Notes: generated by a model from the sequence alone, not told the origin. Shown: positions 8,446 to 15,927, counted from the stretch's first letter. The stretch: 64,000 nt of DNA from Scybalomonas sp905214925 (GCA_905214925.1 CAJMOB010000014.1:26119-90118), one strand, 5' to 3'. Numbers and translations: made by a program.

Positions 8446-9140
8446 AGAAAATCATGTGGATTATTTCTATACTTTCACTTGTTTTTACAACCGTGGTATT
8501 GCTATTTATGCCAGATTCAGTTCCTATGCACTATGACATCGCAGGTGAAATCGACAGATGGGGATCAAAATATGAAAATTTATTGTTTCCAGCGATCATC
8601 CTTCTTATGTCATTGTTGTGGCATTTATTTATCTCGTATTATGAGAAAAAATCAAATAAAGCCTCTGTTGAAAAAGAACGCGCCGAAGCCTTGTCAAATG
8701 CAAAAGTAATGAAAATAGTCGGCGTTTCGATAGCATCTATGTTTACTGTCATGCAGGCATTTATTTTATATAGCTCATATGTTGAAGCGAATTCAAATGC
8801 AACTCACGCTTATATTGATATCGGGAAAGTCTCCTGTATATTAGTTGGCATCATATTCATAGTTTTGGGAAACTTTATGCCAAAAACAAAAATGAATCGT
8901 GTGGCTGGAGTCAGAGTAAGTTGGAGTATGTATAATGATACCACTTGGATGAAAAGCAACCGATTAGGTGCTGTTGCCATGATTATTGCAGGGATTCTAA
9001 CAATCATCACAACGGTATTTACGAAATCAAGCATGGCTGTAATTATGCTAATTGTTTATTTGCTAGTAGCCATGGTTATCACGCTCATTTATTCATACAA
9101 AGTATATAAAAAAGAGCTTGCTAAAAGTAATAATTCGTAG
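8442..9140 (+). CDS. sdpI: SdpI-family membrane immunity protein
   Basis: The 232-residue protein has an N-terminal DUF1648 part (first helix, then PDSVPMHYDIAGEIDRWGSK) and further helices matching the SdpI fold, with MNRVAGVRVSWSMYNDTTWM, a hallmark of the family. SdpI protects B. subtilis from the SdpC killing toxin and signals to SdpR at the membrane. It overlaps sdpR by four bases. No SdpC homologue lies beside it, so this may be an orphan immunity unit taken up with mobile DNA (see the tnpV remnant at 9246). Six to seven membrane segments are visible. Confidence 0.9.
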   Translation: MKKIMWIISILSLVFTTVVLLFMPDSVPMHYDIAGEIDRWGSKYENLLFPAIILLMSLLWHLFISYYEKKSNKASVEKERAEALSNAKVMKIVGVSIASMFTVMQAFILYSSYVEANSNATHAYIDIGKVSCILVGIIFIVLGNFMPKTKMNRVAGVRVSWSMYNDTTWMKSNRLGAVAMIIAGILTIITTVFTKSSMAVIMLIVYLLVAMVITLIYSYKVYKKELAKSNNS

Positions 9141-9164
9141 TAATGGATTTCGGTATATTCTGTG

Positions 9165-9190
9165 AAGGGGTCGAACAATCGGCTCCTTTT
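9165..9190 (+). terminator. Terminator after sdpI
   Basis: AAGGGGTCGA (9165-9174) pairs with TCGGCTCCTT (9179-9188), using two G-T wobbles around an ACAA loop, and a short T-run follows. It lies 24 bp past the sdpI stop. Confidence 0.65.
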
Positions 9191-9208
9191 CATATTACGC
9201 AATAAATG

Positions 9209-9242
9209 ATTGGCAGCGAGACATGCACGTCTCGCTGCCAAT
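9209..9242 (-). terminator. GC-rich perfect hairpin following the tnpV remnant
   Basis: ATTGGCAGCGAGAC (9209-9222) and its exact complement (9229-9242) form a 14-bp stem with a 6-nt loop. It is far more GC-rich than its surroundings and lies directly past the stop of the tnpV fragment. There is no T-run, so it may be a processing or attenuating hairpin or an end feature of the old mobile element. Confidence 0.6.
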
Positions 9243-9245
9243 GCG

Positions 9246-9376
9246 TTATGCGAAGATTATACCGTGATTAACAATCTCCGTTGCTTTTGCTCTGATATTA
9301 TTCATGATTTGTATCCACAAGAACTGATCTTGCGCTTTAAGTTGTTCAATTACACCCTCCCACTTCGTCAATTGCT
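9246..9376 (-). pseudogene. Remnant of TnpV, C-terminal end only
   Basis: A stop-bounded reading frame of about 43 codons reads KQLTKWEGVIEQLK, then QDQFLWIQIMNNIRAKATEIV and a short tail. The pattern matches my recollection of the C-terminus of TnpV, a small protein common in clostridial conjugative and integrative elements. No start or N-terminal part exists: upstream the sequence runs into the end of the lipoprotein gene at 9368. It marks an old mobile-element boundary beside sdpR-sdpI. Confidence 0.7.
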
Positions 9377-9979
9377 TTGTTCTGATTCCAATCTTTCGAT
9401 TAATGTTTTTCGTCCTAATTCTTTTCTTTGTTCTACATTCTCTTTAAAATTTTCATTATAGTACTCTTTCATTGGATATAATGTTGTCTCCCCCTCTTTT
9501 ACTTCTGGATACATAATACCATAGTTATCTCCATTTTTCTCAATTTTTAATTTTGTACTTATTCTCTCTGTCTCTTTGTACTCACCTACTAATTCTTTTA
9601 AAAATCCCTCTATTATTTTTTCTGATTTCTTTTTTTCTCTTGGATCTGTAATATCCTTTGTCGCCTCTTTCATCCCTTGTATGATAGGATTATCTTCAGG
9701 CTTTCGAATTGCTATCCAATCCACTTCTACATTAACATCTATGATATCATCTGAATCTGAAAAAGAAATTTTAAAATTTTCAAACGAATAAATATCTTGA
9801 TATGTCTCTATCATGATTGCCTGAATCTCTTTTGCACTCTCTTTTGCTTGCTCTTCTGTTAATTCAGTACTATTATTTTCTATTTCTATCATATCATCTG
9901 TTTTATTTTCATTAGAATTATTATTACATCCTACTAAAATTAATATGCTACATAAACAAATGACCAAAAGTTTTTTCAT
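9368..9979 (-). CDS. Lipoprotein sharing a domain with the neighbouring amidase protein
   Basis: The 203-residue product has a clear lipoprotein signal peptide (MKKLLVICLCSILILVGCNN, lipobox LVGC). The body (residues 50-170) resembles residues 70-200 of the upstream protein at 10122-11231: both have YxFxNFxxSFxD, then DVxVxVD, RxPxxxPxxQGM and an EKxxxxEE-like helix. It is probably a surface-anchored paralogue without the catalytic domain. The ribosome binding site is GGAGG six bases before the ATG. Its 3' end abuts the tnpV remnant, so the last residues may have been altered by that junction. Confidence 0.8.
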   Translation of the reverse strand: MKKLLVICLCSILILVGCNNNSNENKTDDMIEIENNSTELTEEQAKESAKEIQAIMIETYQDIYSFENFKISFSDSDDIIDVNVEVDWIAIRKPEDNPIIQGMKEATKDITDPREKKKSEKIIEGFLKELVGEYKETERISTKLKIEKNGDNYGIMYPEVKEGETTLYPMKEYYNENFKENVEQRKELGRKTLIERLESEQSN

Positions 9980-10121
9980 TCTTATCCTCCATCTTACTTA
10001 AAAATTAATTAAAAAAATATACCACCTTTTATACTATGTGAATATAAATACGATTATTTTCCAAAATATGTATTTCTATTTCCCTTCTAAAAGATGATAT
10101 ATTTTTATTATTTTATCTCAG

Positions 10122-11231
10122 TTATTTTGTGCAATTATAAAAAGAAACATCAAGACTGGTTGTATAAGTTTTTGTAACTTGGCTTTGTTTTACATTTGAG
10201 TGTTGAGAATATTTGCTAGTTGTTCCATCATTAGATACAACAAGTGCTACATGACTCGTATTATTCCAAAACATAAAGCCACCTTTTTTAACATTTGCTT
10301 TTGTTACTTTTTTAAAATATCCTTTATCAGTCATATAGGTTTTGACACCACCATTATCATAATATCCTGTTCTCATCCAGTTCTCACCTGCATAAGAACC
10401 TTTACTTGGACTTGGGTACCATTTTCCTGTTTTATCAACTGGAATACCACCTGCATTAATACATTTTGAAACAAAATTTGCACAATCACTTCCCATACCA
10501 TTTGCTTTTGAGAATTCTGGTTCTTCGGTAGCATGTGCTTTGGCATAAGTAACTGCTTTTTGAGAAACTTGATTTTCTTCTAGTAATGCTCTTGTCACTT
10601 TCTGTTCTCCATCTTCTTCTGTCCCAAGTTCTTGTAAAATTTCATTGTCAGGTACTTTTACTAAATCTACTATTTCATCCGTTATATCTGTACGATAAAA
10701 CATTTCATAATTGCTACCATCCTCTTTCAATGTTGCAACGGTTGGAACTTTAACACGGTAAGAAAATGTTGTAATATCTGGAACATTATAATAAGGCATT
10801 ACTTCTTCTAAATATGAGTCAAGTTCTTCTTGGGCAATTTCCTTTTCCTCTGAATTTTGAAGAGCATTTAAGGCTTCGATCATTCCTTGTACATATGGAG
10901 CTTCTTTTGGATTTCTAACTAATGTCATATCGACTATAATATCCACATCGACAAATTCATCCTTACTTTCTACATCAGCAAAACTTGCCTGAAAATTATC
11001 AAATGTGTAAACTCCCTGATATTTATTCTCTAATTTTGTCTTTATATCTTCAAATAATATTTCTGCTTCATCGAATGTCAATCTTTTTGAATTATTTTGA
11101 ATATTATTACTTTTTTGTACGACACTGTCTGTTGTTTTTATTTTATTATTTTGTGCTGGTACCATATATCCTACCGATAATACCATAGATAAAGCTAAAT
11201 AAGTAGACATTAAAACTTTAAATTTTCTCAT
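10122..11231 (-). CDS. Secreted protein with C-terminal amidase_6 domain
   Basis: I choose the ATG at 11231, preceded by GGAGG at eight bases; a longer in-frame version lacks such a site. The 369-residue protein begins with a signal peptide (MRKFKVLMSTYLALSMVLSV). The middle domain is shared with the lipoprotein at 9368. Residues from about 232 form a putative cysteine amidase (amidase_6): AVTYAKAHA, GMGSDCANFVSKCINAGG with the likely nucleophile in DCANF, NWMRTGYY, and SHVALVVS supplying the histidine. Relatives are thought to cut peptide or wall amide bonds. It lies in the accessory block beside the secreted/membrane pair. Confidence 0.85.
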   Translation of the reverse strand: MRKFKVLMSTYLALSMVLSVGYMVPAQNNKIKTTDSVVQKSNNIQNNSKRLTFDEAEILFEDIKTKLENKYQGVYTFDNFQASFADVESKDEFVDVDIIVDMTLVRNPKEAPYVQGMIEALNALQNSEEKEIAQEELDSYLEEVMPYYNVPDITTFSYRVKVPTVATLKEDGSNYEMFYRTDITDEIVDLVKVPDNEILQELGTEEDGEQKVTRALLEENQVSQKAVTYAKAHATEEPEFSKANGMGSDCANFVSKCINAGGIPVDKTGKWYPSPSKGSYAGENWMRTGYYDNGGVKTYMTDKGYFKKVTKANVKKGGFMFWNNTSHVALVVSNDGTTSKYSQHSNVKQSQVTKTYTTSLDVSFYNCTK

Positions 11232-11318
11232 TATCCATACCTCCATAAAAATATACATTACTATTTTTGCTATTAAACTAAACGCCTGATTTAATTTAAT
11301 TATTTGTACCCAATATCT

Positions 11319-11729
11319 TTAATATCCTTCATTCAGTACTTCGCAAGAAGACCAAGCATCGTGAGAGCCTAATACAATACCACGATTCACTTCATCCCCA
11401 TGTACTTCCACTTCAAAAAATATGATTTCACTTGATAAATACCCATCATATTCTTTTGGAAGTGTAGGTATGAAATCTACTTGTGCCATTTTCTCAATCT
11501 TTAAATTAATCCCATTATAATATTGTTTGATTTTATCTTTTATCCTATCTAACTGTTTTTTTGTTAATATTATATCTTTTTTTGTTCTGTCGTACTCTCT
11601 GGAGATTCGGTAGTAGTAACTACTGTATTACTATTTGGCTCTAATTCTTGTCTATTCGTAGTATCCGTAGTGCAACCTGTACAACACAATCCTAATACTA
11701 GACATATAATAATTTTTTTGCTCCTCACC
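11319..11729 (-). pseudogene. Lipoprotein gene broken by a frameshift in an A7 tract
   Basis: GTG at 11729 follows GGAGGG and opens a lipoprotein signal (RSKKIIICLVLGLCCTGC, lipobox near CTGC) and a Thr/Glu-rich linker. That frame stops at about 11570, just after a run of seven A (minus strand; T7 at 11577-11583). The next frame continues at once with TKKDIILTKKQLDRIKDKI and a beta-rich domain ending SSCEVLNEGY at 11319. One extra A would restore a single reading frame of about 136 codons. It could be a true pseudogene, a phase-variable gene or a sequencing error. The C-terminal domain is not recognised. Confidence 0.75.
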
Positions 11730-11828
11730 AGTTACCCTCCTATACTTAAAAAGTTTATACATTATTAAAGCAGTTAGATAATCAACCCTAAATACTTCAT
11801 TTTATAATATTAGGTAATTATATTTATA

Positions 11829-11860
11829 ACTACAACATTGAATTTAGAGCTTCATTCAAT
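11829..11860 (-). repeat. 32-bp repeated palindromic element, copy 1
   Basis: This element matches 13430-13461 at 30 of 32 positions and has the same orientation. It contains a partial palindrome (ATTGAA ... TTCAAT around AGCTCT). It lies 100 bp upstream of the frameshifted lipoprotein gene; copy 2 also lies in front of a secreted-protein gene, which suggests a shared regulatory site. Confidence 0.7.
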
Positions 11861-11883
11861 CTCTTCCTCTCAATAATATCAAA

Positions 11884-11931
11884 AAATATAACAAGGCATA
11901 GCACAAAAATATTTTTTGTACCATGCCCTAT
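11884..11931 (-). terminator. Terminator after the small membrane protein gene
   Basis: AAGGCATAGCACAAAAA (11893-11909) pairs with 11912-11929 with a few mismatches. On the minus strand it precedes a T-rich tail, 85 bp past the gene ending at 12017. Confidence 0.75.
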
Positions 11932-12016
11932 ATAATATTATATTTTAATTATTCATTCTCTTTTTACATCCATTTTAGAATCATTGAATTTTTTATAAAT
12001 ATATTCATTAGTTATA

Positions 12017-12421
12017 TTATATTTTAAAAACCATTCGAATTTGTACAATAATATATTGTATAACTTTAAAATAATTATCACGATATATATAGTAATTAAC
12101 AACAAATGGATATAATCCAATCATCATATTAATCAAGCACTTAATATTAAATCGCTTATTTTTAATTATATGAATGATTATCTTAATAACTTCGAATAAT
12201 GAAAAAATAACACATATATTATTGACTAATAGAAGAAAAGCAAATGTTCCATTCCATATAGATGCTTTAATAGATTGTTCGGTATTATCTAACTGATAAT
12301 TTCCTGGTGCAAAAATTGTAAAAAGTATCAAAAAAATAATAATAAAACAGAATGATACAAAAGTCATAAAATACAATATTATTCTATAATCTAATTTAAA
12401 ACCAGATAATTTATAATGCAT
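12017..12421 (-). CDS. Small membrane protein paired with the secreted protein (possible immunity protein)
   Basis: The 134-residue protein has three or four hydrophobic segments (about 14-37, 58-80, 95-118) and a basic C-terminus. The ATG follows the stop of the secreted-protein gene with no gap (TAAATG) and without its own ribosome binding site, so the two are translationally coupled. Genes in this position often protect the producer of an exported toxin or process it. No family is recognised. The second locus (39157-39522) shows the same order. A terminator follows. Confidence 0.75.
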   Translation of the reverse strand: MHYKLSGFKLDYRIILYFMTFVSFCFIIIFLILFTIFAPGNYQLDNTEQSIKASIWNGTFAFLLLVNNICVIFSLFEVIKIIIHIIKNKRFNIKCLINMMIGLYPFVVNYYIYRDNYFKVIQYIIVQIRMVFKI

Positions 12422-13267
12422 TTATTTAATTGCTCCATTTTGTACAAGACCATAAATATATACTTCAAAATCATGTGTTCCAGCTATACCAGCAACAATA
12501 CCTGGTATGTCTTTCCATTTATTAAAATCATAAGTATCATGAATTCTAAAATTAGCTTTTCCTAATGCAGTTCGTGTTCTAGACAGATCAAAGTTATGAA
12601 TAGACCAATATAAGTCTCCATTATTAAAAGCATCACTAGTATTTTGGCTTTCATAAGAACTATTTTTAGTTGCAAAAGTCATCATTTTCCCTAGAAATGG
12701 ATCTTTTGTTAATTCTTTTCTTATATGTCCATACATTCCTGCTGTATTTCCTGTTAGAGTTAAAGAAGCTGTTGCAGGATTATCTGTCAGGGAGTGATTA
12801 AACAAATCTAATGAAAGATCATATCCATTTCCTTTAAAAAAAGCTCTTACTGCTTCAACCACTGGATTAAAACGTAACATCTTTACATTTTCAGTCAATT
12901 GCTCCTGTCCTATTGTCCTATATTCTGGATACTCTTCTAAAAATTTTTCTAGAAACTCTTCATCATTCACAGGATTTTCCATAGATTTATTCTTACTATT
13001 TTGTAATAAAGATAATTCTTCATTATTTGCTATCAAAGAATAAACATCGTTTGCTAATGCTTTATCAATACTATTTAATTTAGCCTCATATTCTGCTAAA
13101 TCATTTTGACGCATTACTTCCCAATCTTCTTCAGTATTTAATTGTATCACTTCACTTTTTCTATCTATAGTTTTTGGCTCTACCTTAGTAGCATATACTG
13201 GAAGCGTATTTTGTAGAAAAAAAGTTAATGCAAATGCTGTAATTGCTATTTTCTTTATTTTTATCAT
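12422..13267 (-). CDS. Secreted protein of unknown function upstream of a small membrane protein
   Basis: The start at 13267 is chosen because AAAGGA lies nine bases before it; an in-frame extension of 20 codons lacks a signal-like N-terminus. The 281-residue product has a signal peptide (MIKIKKIAITAFALTFFLQN, cleavage near VYA-TK), an acidic pro-like region (30-125) and a mature-looking C-terminal domain rich in conserved-type residues (LYWSIHNFDLSRTRTALGKA, FRIHDTYDFNKW, GIVAGIAGTHDF). I do not recognise the family. A toxin, enzyme or bacteriocin precursor is possible. A promoter and the 32-bp repeat precede it. Confidence 0.75.
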   Translation of the reverse strand: MIKIKKIAITAFALTFFLQNTLPVYATKVEPKTIDRKSEVIQLNTEEDWEVMRQNDLAEYEAKLNSIDKALANDVYSLIANNEELSLLQNSKNKSMENPVNDEEFLEKFLEEYPEYRTIGQEQLTENVKMLRFNPVVEAVRAFFKGNGYDLSLDLFNHSLTDNPATASLTLTGNTAGMYGHIRKELTKDPFLGKMMTFATKNSSYESQNTSDAFNNGDLYWSIHNFDLSRTRTALGKANFRIHDTYDFNKWKDIPGIVAGIAGTHDFEVYIYGLVQNGAIK

Positions 13268-13429
13268 TATTATTTTTCCTTTCATATTGTGTAAATCTGT
13301 TATATTAATATTTATGATAAATAACAACTACTTTCTTATCCTATCTATCAAAAAAATTTTTTTGTCATAAATATCAAGCTTATATTTTTATTTTAATATA
13401 ACAGATTCGTTTATTGTAAAAGTATATTG

Positions 13430-13461
13430 ACTACAACATTGAATTTAGCGCTTCCTTCAAT
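13430..13461 (-). repeat. 32-bp repeated palindromic element, copy 2
   Basis: This copy lies exactly at the predicted transcription start of the secreted-protein gene, downstream of the -10 at 13470. Its 24-bp core pairs nine of twelve positions around AGCGCT. It matches copy 1 at 11829-11860 with two differences. It could be an operator or a conserved 5' leader hairpin. Confidence 0.7.
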
Positions 13462-13469
13462 TTAATTAT

Positions 13470-13498
13470 AATATATCATATGTATAATTATTTGTAAA
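13470..13498 (-). promoter_or_regulatory. Promoter of the secreted-protein gene
   Basis: On the minus strand TTTACA (13493-13498) and TATATT (13470-13475) are 17 bp apart. The repeat at 13430-13461 begins at the expected +1. Confidence 0.6.
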
Positions 13499-13533
13499 CA
13501 ATAGGATTATATTTTTTATTTTTTATAATTAAA

Positions 13534-14946
13534 TTAGTTCGATATCTTAATACTACCTGACACATTAATTGTTTTTGATGTCATCAAATTTTTAATCAAT
13601 ATTTTATACGTCCCACTTGCATCTGCTTGATAATTATTAATAATCACCCCTCCATTGCTGGAGTTAACTACTTTTTTTTCTTTTCCATTTAAACTAATAA
13701 CCACTTTAAGTTTATCACTAGAATCTCCTACAAGGCTTATGAAAATTTTTTCTCCTTTTTTAACAGAAACCGTTGTATATTTTGAGCCGCTTGCTGCTAT
13801 GTCAAAATCAATTACATTTGTCGCTTTAGGATCAATTGTAAAATAAGCTACTTCTGTTCGGATTACTGCTTGTTCTGGAAGATTATCTGGCATTTTTTTC
13901 TTATTCATTTCAAAAAAACCGAATGATTCATCATAAGGAACAGACTCTAATACTTGGTTATAAATATTTGTTACTCCCATTGTAGAACCATAAGTTACCA
14001 CTGGACATAAAATCAAACTACAAAGAATTCCTGCTATCACTACTTTTTTTCCATAACTCTTTTTTCTCATAATATTATACAATCTCCTTTTCATAAAATG
14101 TTCATTTTGACTTTTAAAACTTGTTAACCCATATATTTTTTTTCCTCTCATTCCCCCTGACATATTAATTAATAAATTGGCATATTGTTCTCTCTCTATC
14201 TGATTACAATTCTTTAGAATATATTGATCGCAAGAAATCTCACAGAAATTATAAAGATACGCTGTAAAAACCCATGTAATTGGATTAAACCAATTAATTC
14301 CCCAAAATAATGCTGTTAACATATTATAGAAAACATCATTTCTTTTATAATGATATAATTCATGCTTTAACAAAAACTCCATCTCTTCATAAGAAAATTC
14401 TAGTTCTGGAAAAAATATTTTTGTTTTTAAGATTCCACAAAGACAAGGCGAGTCAACAAGACGTGTTCTATAAATTTCTATATTCTTTTTTATTCCTAAT
14501 CCTTTTCTTATCTTATTTTTTAATATATGAATCTCGATATTTTCTTCTTTTACTGCTAATATTTCTATTTTTTTTAATGTCTGAGTATCTTTAATCGCTG
14601 CTTTTAAAAAAATAATAATAAATCCTGCAAACCAAAACAAAGTAATCGTAATAGATAACCAATTCCATCTTTTTTCTATTACATTTATGACTTCCTCAGA
14701 AGAACTCACCCACATTTTAATATCTTCGCCATTTACATATTCAACCTTAGGTTGTCTTTGCACCAAAAATATAATTGGAAATAAAATTGCTGGTACTAAG
14801 AAAAATAGTAAAAGTAACCTCATAATAAAATATTGCCAGCTAACTTCATACACTGCTAATATCTTATCAATCAGCATAACGAAGAAAAATAACACACTTC
14901 CTGCAATGGAAATAGAAAACAAACTAATTAAAAACTCATTTATCAT
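13534..14946 (-). CDS. BlaR1/MecR1-type M56 membrane protease with a novel extracellular domain
   Basis: The 470-residue protein has membrane helices at about 5-29, 38-62, 97-117 and 302-322. The M56 zinc protease site is H195-E-L-Y-H199, and E235 (CEISCD) is the probable third ligand. In BlaR1 the last helix leads to an extracellular penicillin-binding domain. Here only about 150 residues follow, with no SxxK acylation motif, and they look like a small beta-sandwich (YFTIDPKATN, SGTYKILIKNLM). The ligand is therefore probably not a beta-lactam. The start overlaps the blaI-like stop by 11 nt. A paralogue is at 37460-38839. Confidence 0.88.
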   Translation of the reverse strand: MINEFLISLFSISIAGSVLFFFVMLIDKILAVYEVSWQYFIMRLLLLFFLVPAILFPIIFLVQRQPKVEYVNGEDIKMWVSSSEEVINVIEKRWNWLSITITLFWFAGFIIIFLKAAIKDTQTLKKIEILAVKEENIEIHILKNKIRKGLGIKKNIEIYRTRLVDSPCLCGILKTKIFFPELEFSYEEMEFLLKHELYHYKRNDVFYNMLTALFWGINWFNPITWVFTAYLYNFCEISCDQYILKNCNQIEREQYANLLINMSGGMRGKKIYGLTSFKSQNEHFMKRRLYNIMRKKSYGKKVVIAGILCSLILCPVVTYGSTMGVTNIYNQVLESVPYDESFGFFEMNKKKMPDNLPEQAVIRTEVAYFTIDPKATNVIDFDIAASGSKYTTVSVKKGEKIFISLVGDSSDKLKVVISLNGKEKKVVNSSNGGVIINNYQADASGTYKILIKNLMTSKTINVSGSIKISN

Positions 14947-15301
14947 CCCTTATTTCCTCTAAAAATTGTTTTGCTTTTTCCACATCACCACTACTTAACT
15001 TTTTCTTATAAAAAAATGCAGCTATAATTCCCTCTAACTTACTTACTGCCTGACTCATAATCATATCTTCATACTCTTCTTTTGATACTTTTGGAGTATA
15101 AATTACATGTAGCCCTTCTTTTATTGTGTTCACATATCCTTTTTGAATGATATTGTGTAAAATAGTACTCTTTGTCCCTCTTGCTTGGTCAAACTTTTCA
15201 TAAATATCTTTACTTGCAATTCCATTTGGATTTTCCCAAATTACTTTCATAAATTCTAACTCTGTTTTTGATAATTTTTTTAGCTTTTCCTTTTCTAACA
15301 T
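14936..15301 (-). CDS. BlaI/MecI-family transcriptional repressor
   Basis: The 121-residue protein has a winged helix (LSKTELEFMKVIWENPNGIA, then TKSTILHNIIQKGYV) and a C-terminal dimerisation helix pair, the usual BlaI layout. Two adjacent ATG codons exist; the second (15301) is better spaced from GAGG. BlaI-type repressors are cleaved after their BlaR1 partner senses a signal, and the partner gene overlaps this one. The operator-like palindrome at 15312-15339 reaches the ribosome binding site, so the pair is probably autorepressed. It resembles the protein at 37111-37467. Confidence 0.9.
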   Translation of the reverse strand: MLEKEKLKKLSKTELEFMKVIWENPNGIASKDIYEKFDQARGTKSTILHNIIQKGYVNTIKEGLHVIYTPKVSKEEYEDMIMSQAVSKLEGIIAAFFYKKKLSSGDVEKAKQFLEEIRDDK

Positions 15302-15311
15302 CATATCACCT

Positions 15312-15364
15312 CAATTATATTTTTATTTTTTTATAATTGTATCATGTTTAAAATCACTTGTAAA
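15312..15364 (-). promoter_or_regulatory. blaI-like promoter and operator
   Basis: On the minus strand TTTACA (15359-15364) and TACAAT (15336-15341) are 17 bp apart. Overlapping the -10 and running to the ribosome binding site is a perfect inverted repeat, CAATTATA (15312-15319) and TATAATTG (15332-15339), separated by 12 A/T bases. The classical BlaI TACA/TGTA core is not evident. Confidence 0.65.
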
Positions 15365-15454
15365 TATTACTTTCCTTTTCTATTTCATTAAATTATTATC
15401 TTTCCCAATTTTAATACCACTGCAATTTCCATATGTCATTAACTTTGATTTAAG

Positions 15455-15493
15455 CAAAAAAACAGTAGGATTGTCAAAACAAACTCTACTGGT
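15455..15493 (-). terminator. Terminator of the small-peptide operon
   Basis: On the minus strand CAGTAG (15486-15491) pairs with CTACTG (15463-15468), with inner pairing TTGT/ACAA, followed by seven T. It ends the transcript of the peptides at 15520-15774. Confidence 0.75.
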
Positions 15494-15519
15494 TCTGCTT
15501 TTCTTTATATGCTGTCTTG

Positions 15520-15603
15520 TTATTTCTTTTTTATAACTTTTACTACCACACCAATAACAGCAACTACCACCACTATTAAGGCTACGACTACTTTTGAACC
15601 CAT
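15520..15603 (-). CDS. 27-residue hydrophobic peptide
   Basis: An ATG with a near-ideal ribosome binding site (TAGGAGGTGATTTAAA) encodes a peptide that begins MGSKVVVALIVVVV, has a single Val/Ile-rich membrane helix of about 18 residues and ends in a basic tail (KVIKKK). It has the size and pattern of type I toxin peptides, small membrane regulators or leaderless bacteriocins. It lies 30 bp after the 46-residue peptide gene and before a terminator. Coding is supported by the site, the organised peptide and the operon context, not by homology. Confidence 0.6.
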   Translation of the reverse strand: MGSKVVVALIVVVVAVIGVVVKVIKKK

Positions 15604-15633
15604 TTTAAATCACCTCCTACTGGTCTCAAAAAG

Positions 15634-15774
15634 TCATTCCATTCCGTCTACCAACTGTTCTGTCAAATATAAAGACTCTTTTTTCTTTAATGCAATTGCT
15701 CCTGAGCATGACAAGATCTCTGCAACAATAAGTAATATCGTAATCGTCTTCATGGATTTATTTTTTGTTTCCAT
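15634..15774 (-). CDS. 46-residue small protein with one hydrophobic segment
   Basis: AAGGAGGAAGAGTG precedes the ATG at seven bases after GGAGG. The product starts METKNKSMKTITILLIVAEI, continues LSCSGAIALKKK and ends with an acidic helix (SLYLTEQLVDGME). It might be a signal peptide plus short mature part, or a single-span membrane protein. Upstream at 15787-15843 an 18-codon frame without a good ribosome binding site begins with the same 18 nt, so the 5' end has been duplicated. It appears to be cotranscribed with the 27-residue peptide gene. No family is recognised. Confidence 0.55.
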   Translation of the reverse strand: METKNKSMKTITILLIVAEILSCSGAIALKKKESLYLTEQLVDGME

Positions 15775-15843
15775 CACTCTTCCTCCTTATATGTTTGATT
15801 CTGTATGTATAATAGCACTTGATTTTTTATTTTTTGTTTCCAT
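15757..15843 (-). repeat. Duplicated 18-bp start of the 46-residue peptide gene
   Basis: The bases ATGGAAACAAAAAATAAA occur at 15774-15757 and again at 15843-15826 (minus strand). The outer copy opens an 18-codon frame that stops at the ribosome binding site of the inner gene. Confidence 0.7.
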
Positions 15844-15875
15844 ACTGTTTGCGTATTATTAATGGCAAACGATAT

Positions 15876-15914
15876 AGAAAAAGCCACTCAACATTCATCA
15901 TGTCAAATGGCTTT
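15876..15914 (-). terminator. Terminator of the two-component operon
   Basis: AAAGCCA (15880-15886) pairs with TGGCTTT (15908-15914), with partial inner pairing, and a T-run follows on the minus strand. It lies 14 bp past the gene ending at 15928. Confidence 0.75.
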
Positions 15915-15927
15915 GTTTCTTATTAAT

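Noticed and set aside
11829..11860. Reading the 32-bp repeat as a conserved protein tail (LNEALNSML and stop)
   Set aside because: At copy 2 the frame is closed a few codons upstream, and that copy lies at a promoter start, so a DNA or RNA element explains it better, though the protein-tail view is not fully excluded.
13430..13461. Calling the 32-bp repeat a BlaI operator
   Set aside because: It lacks the TACA/TGTA dyad and does not resemble the palindromes at either blaI-like promoter.
15509..15862. A 117-codon plus-strand frame across the small-peptide region
   Set aside because: It has no ribosome binding site, its composition is that of reversed hydrophobic codons, and it is the complement of two short frames with strong ribosome binding sites.
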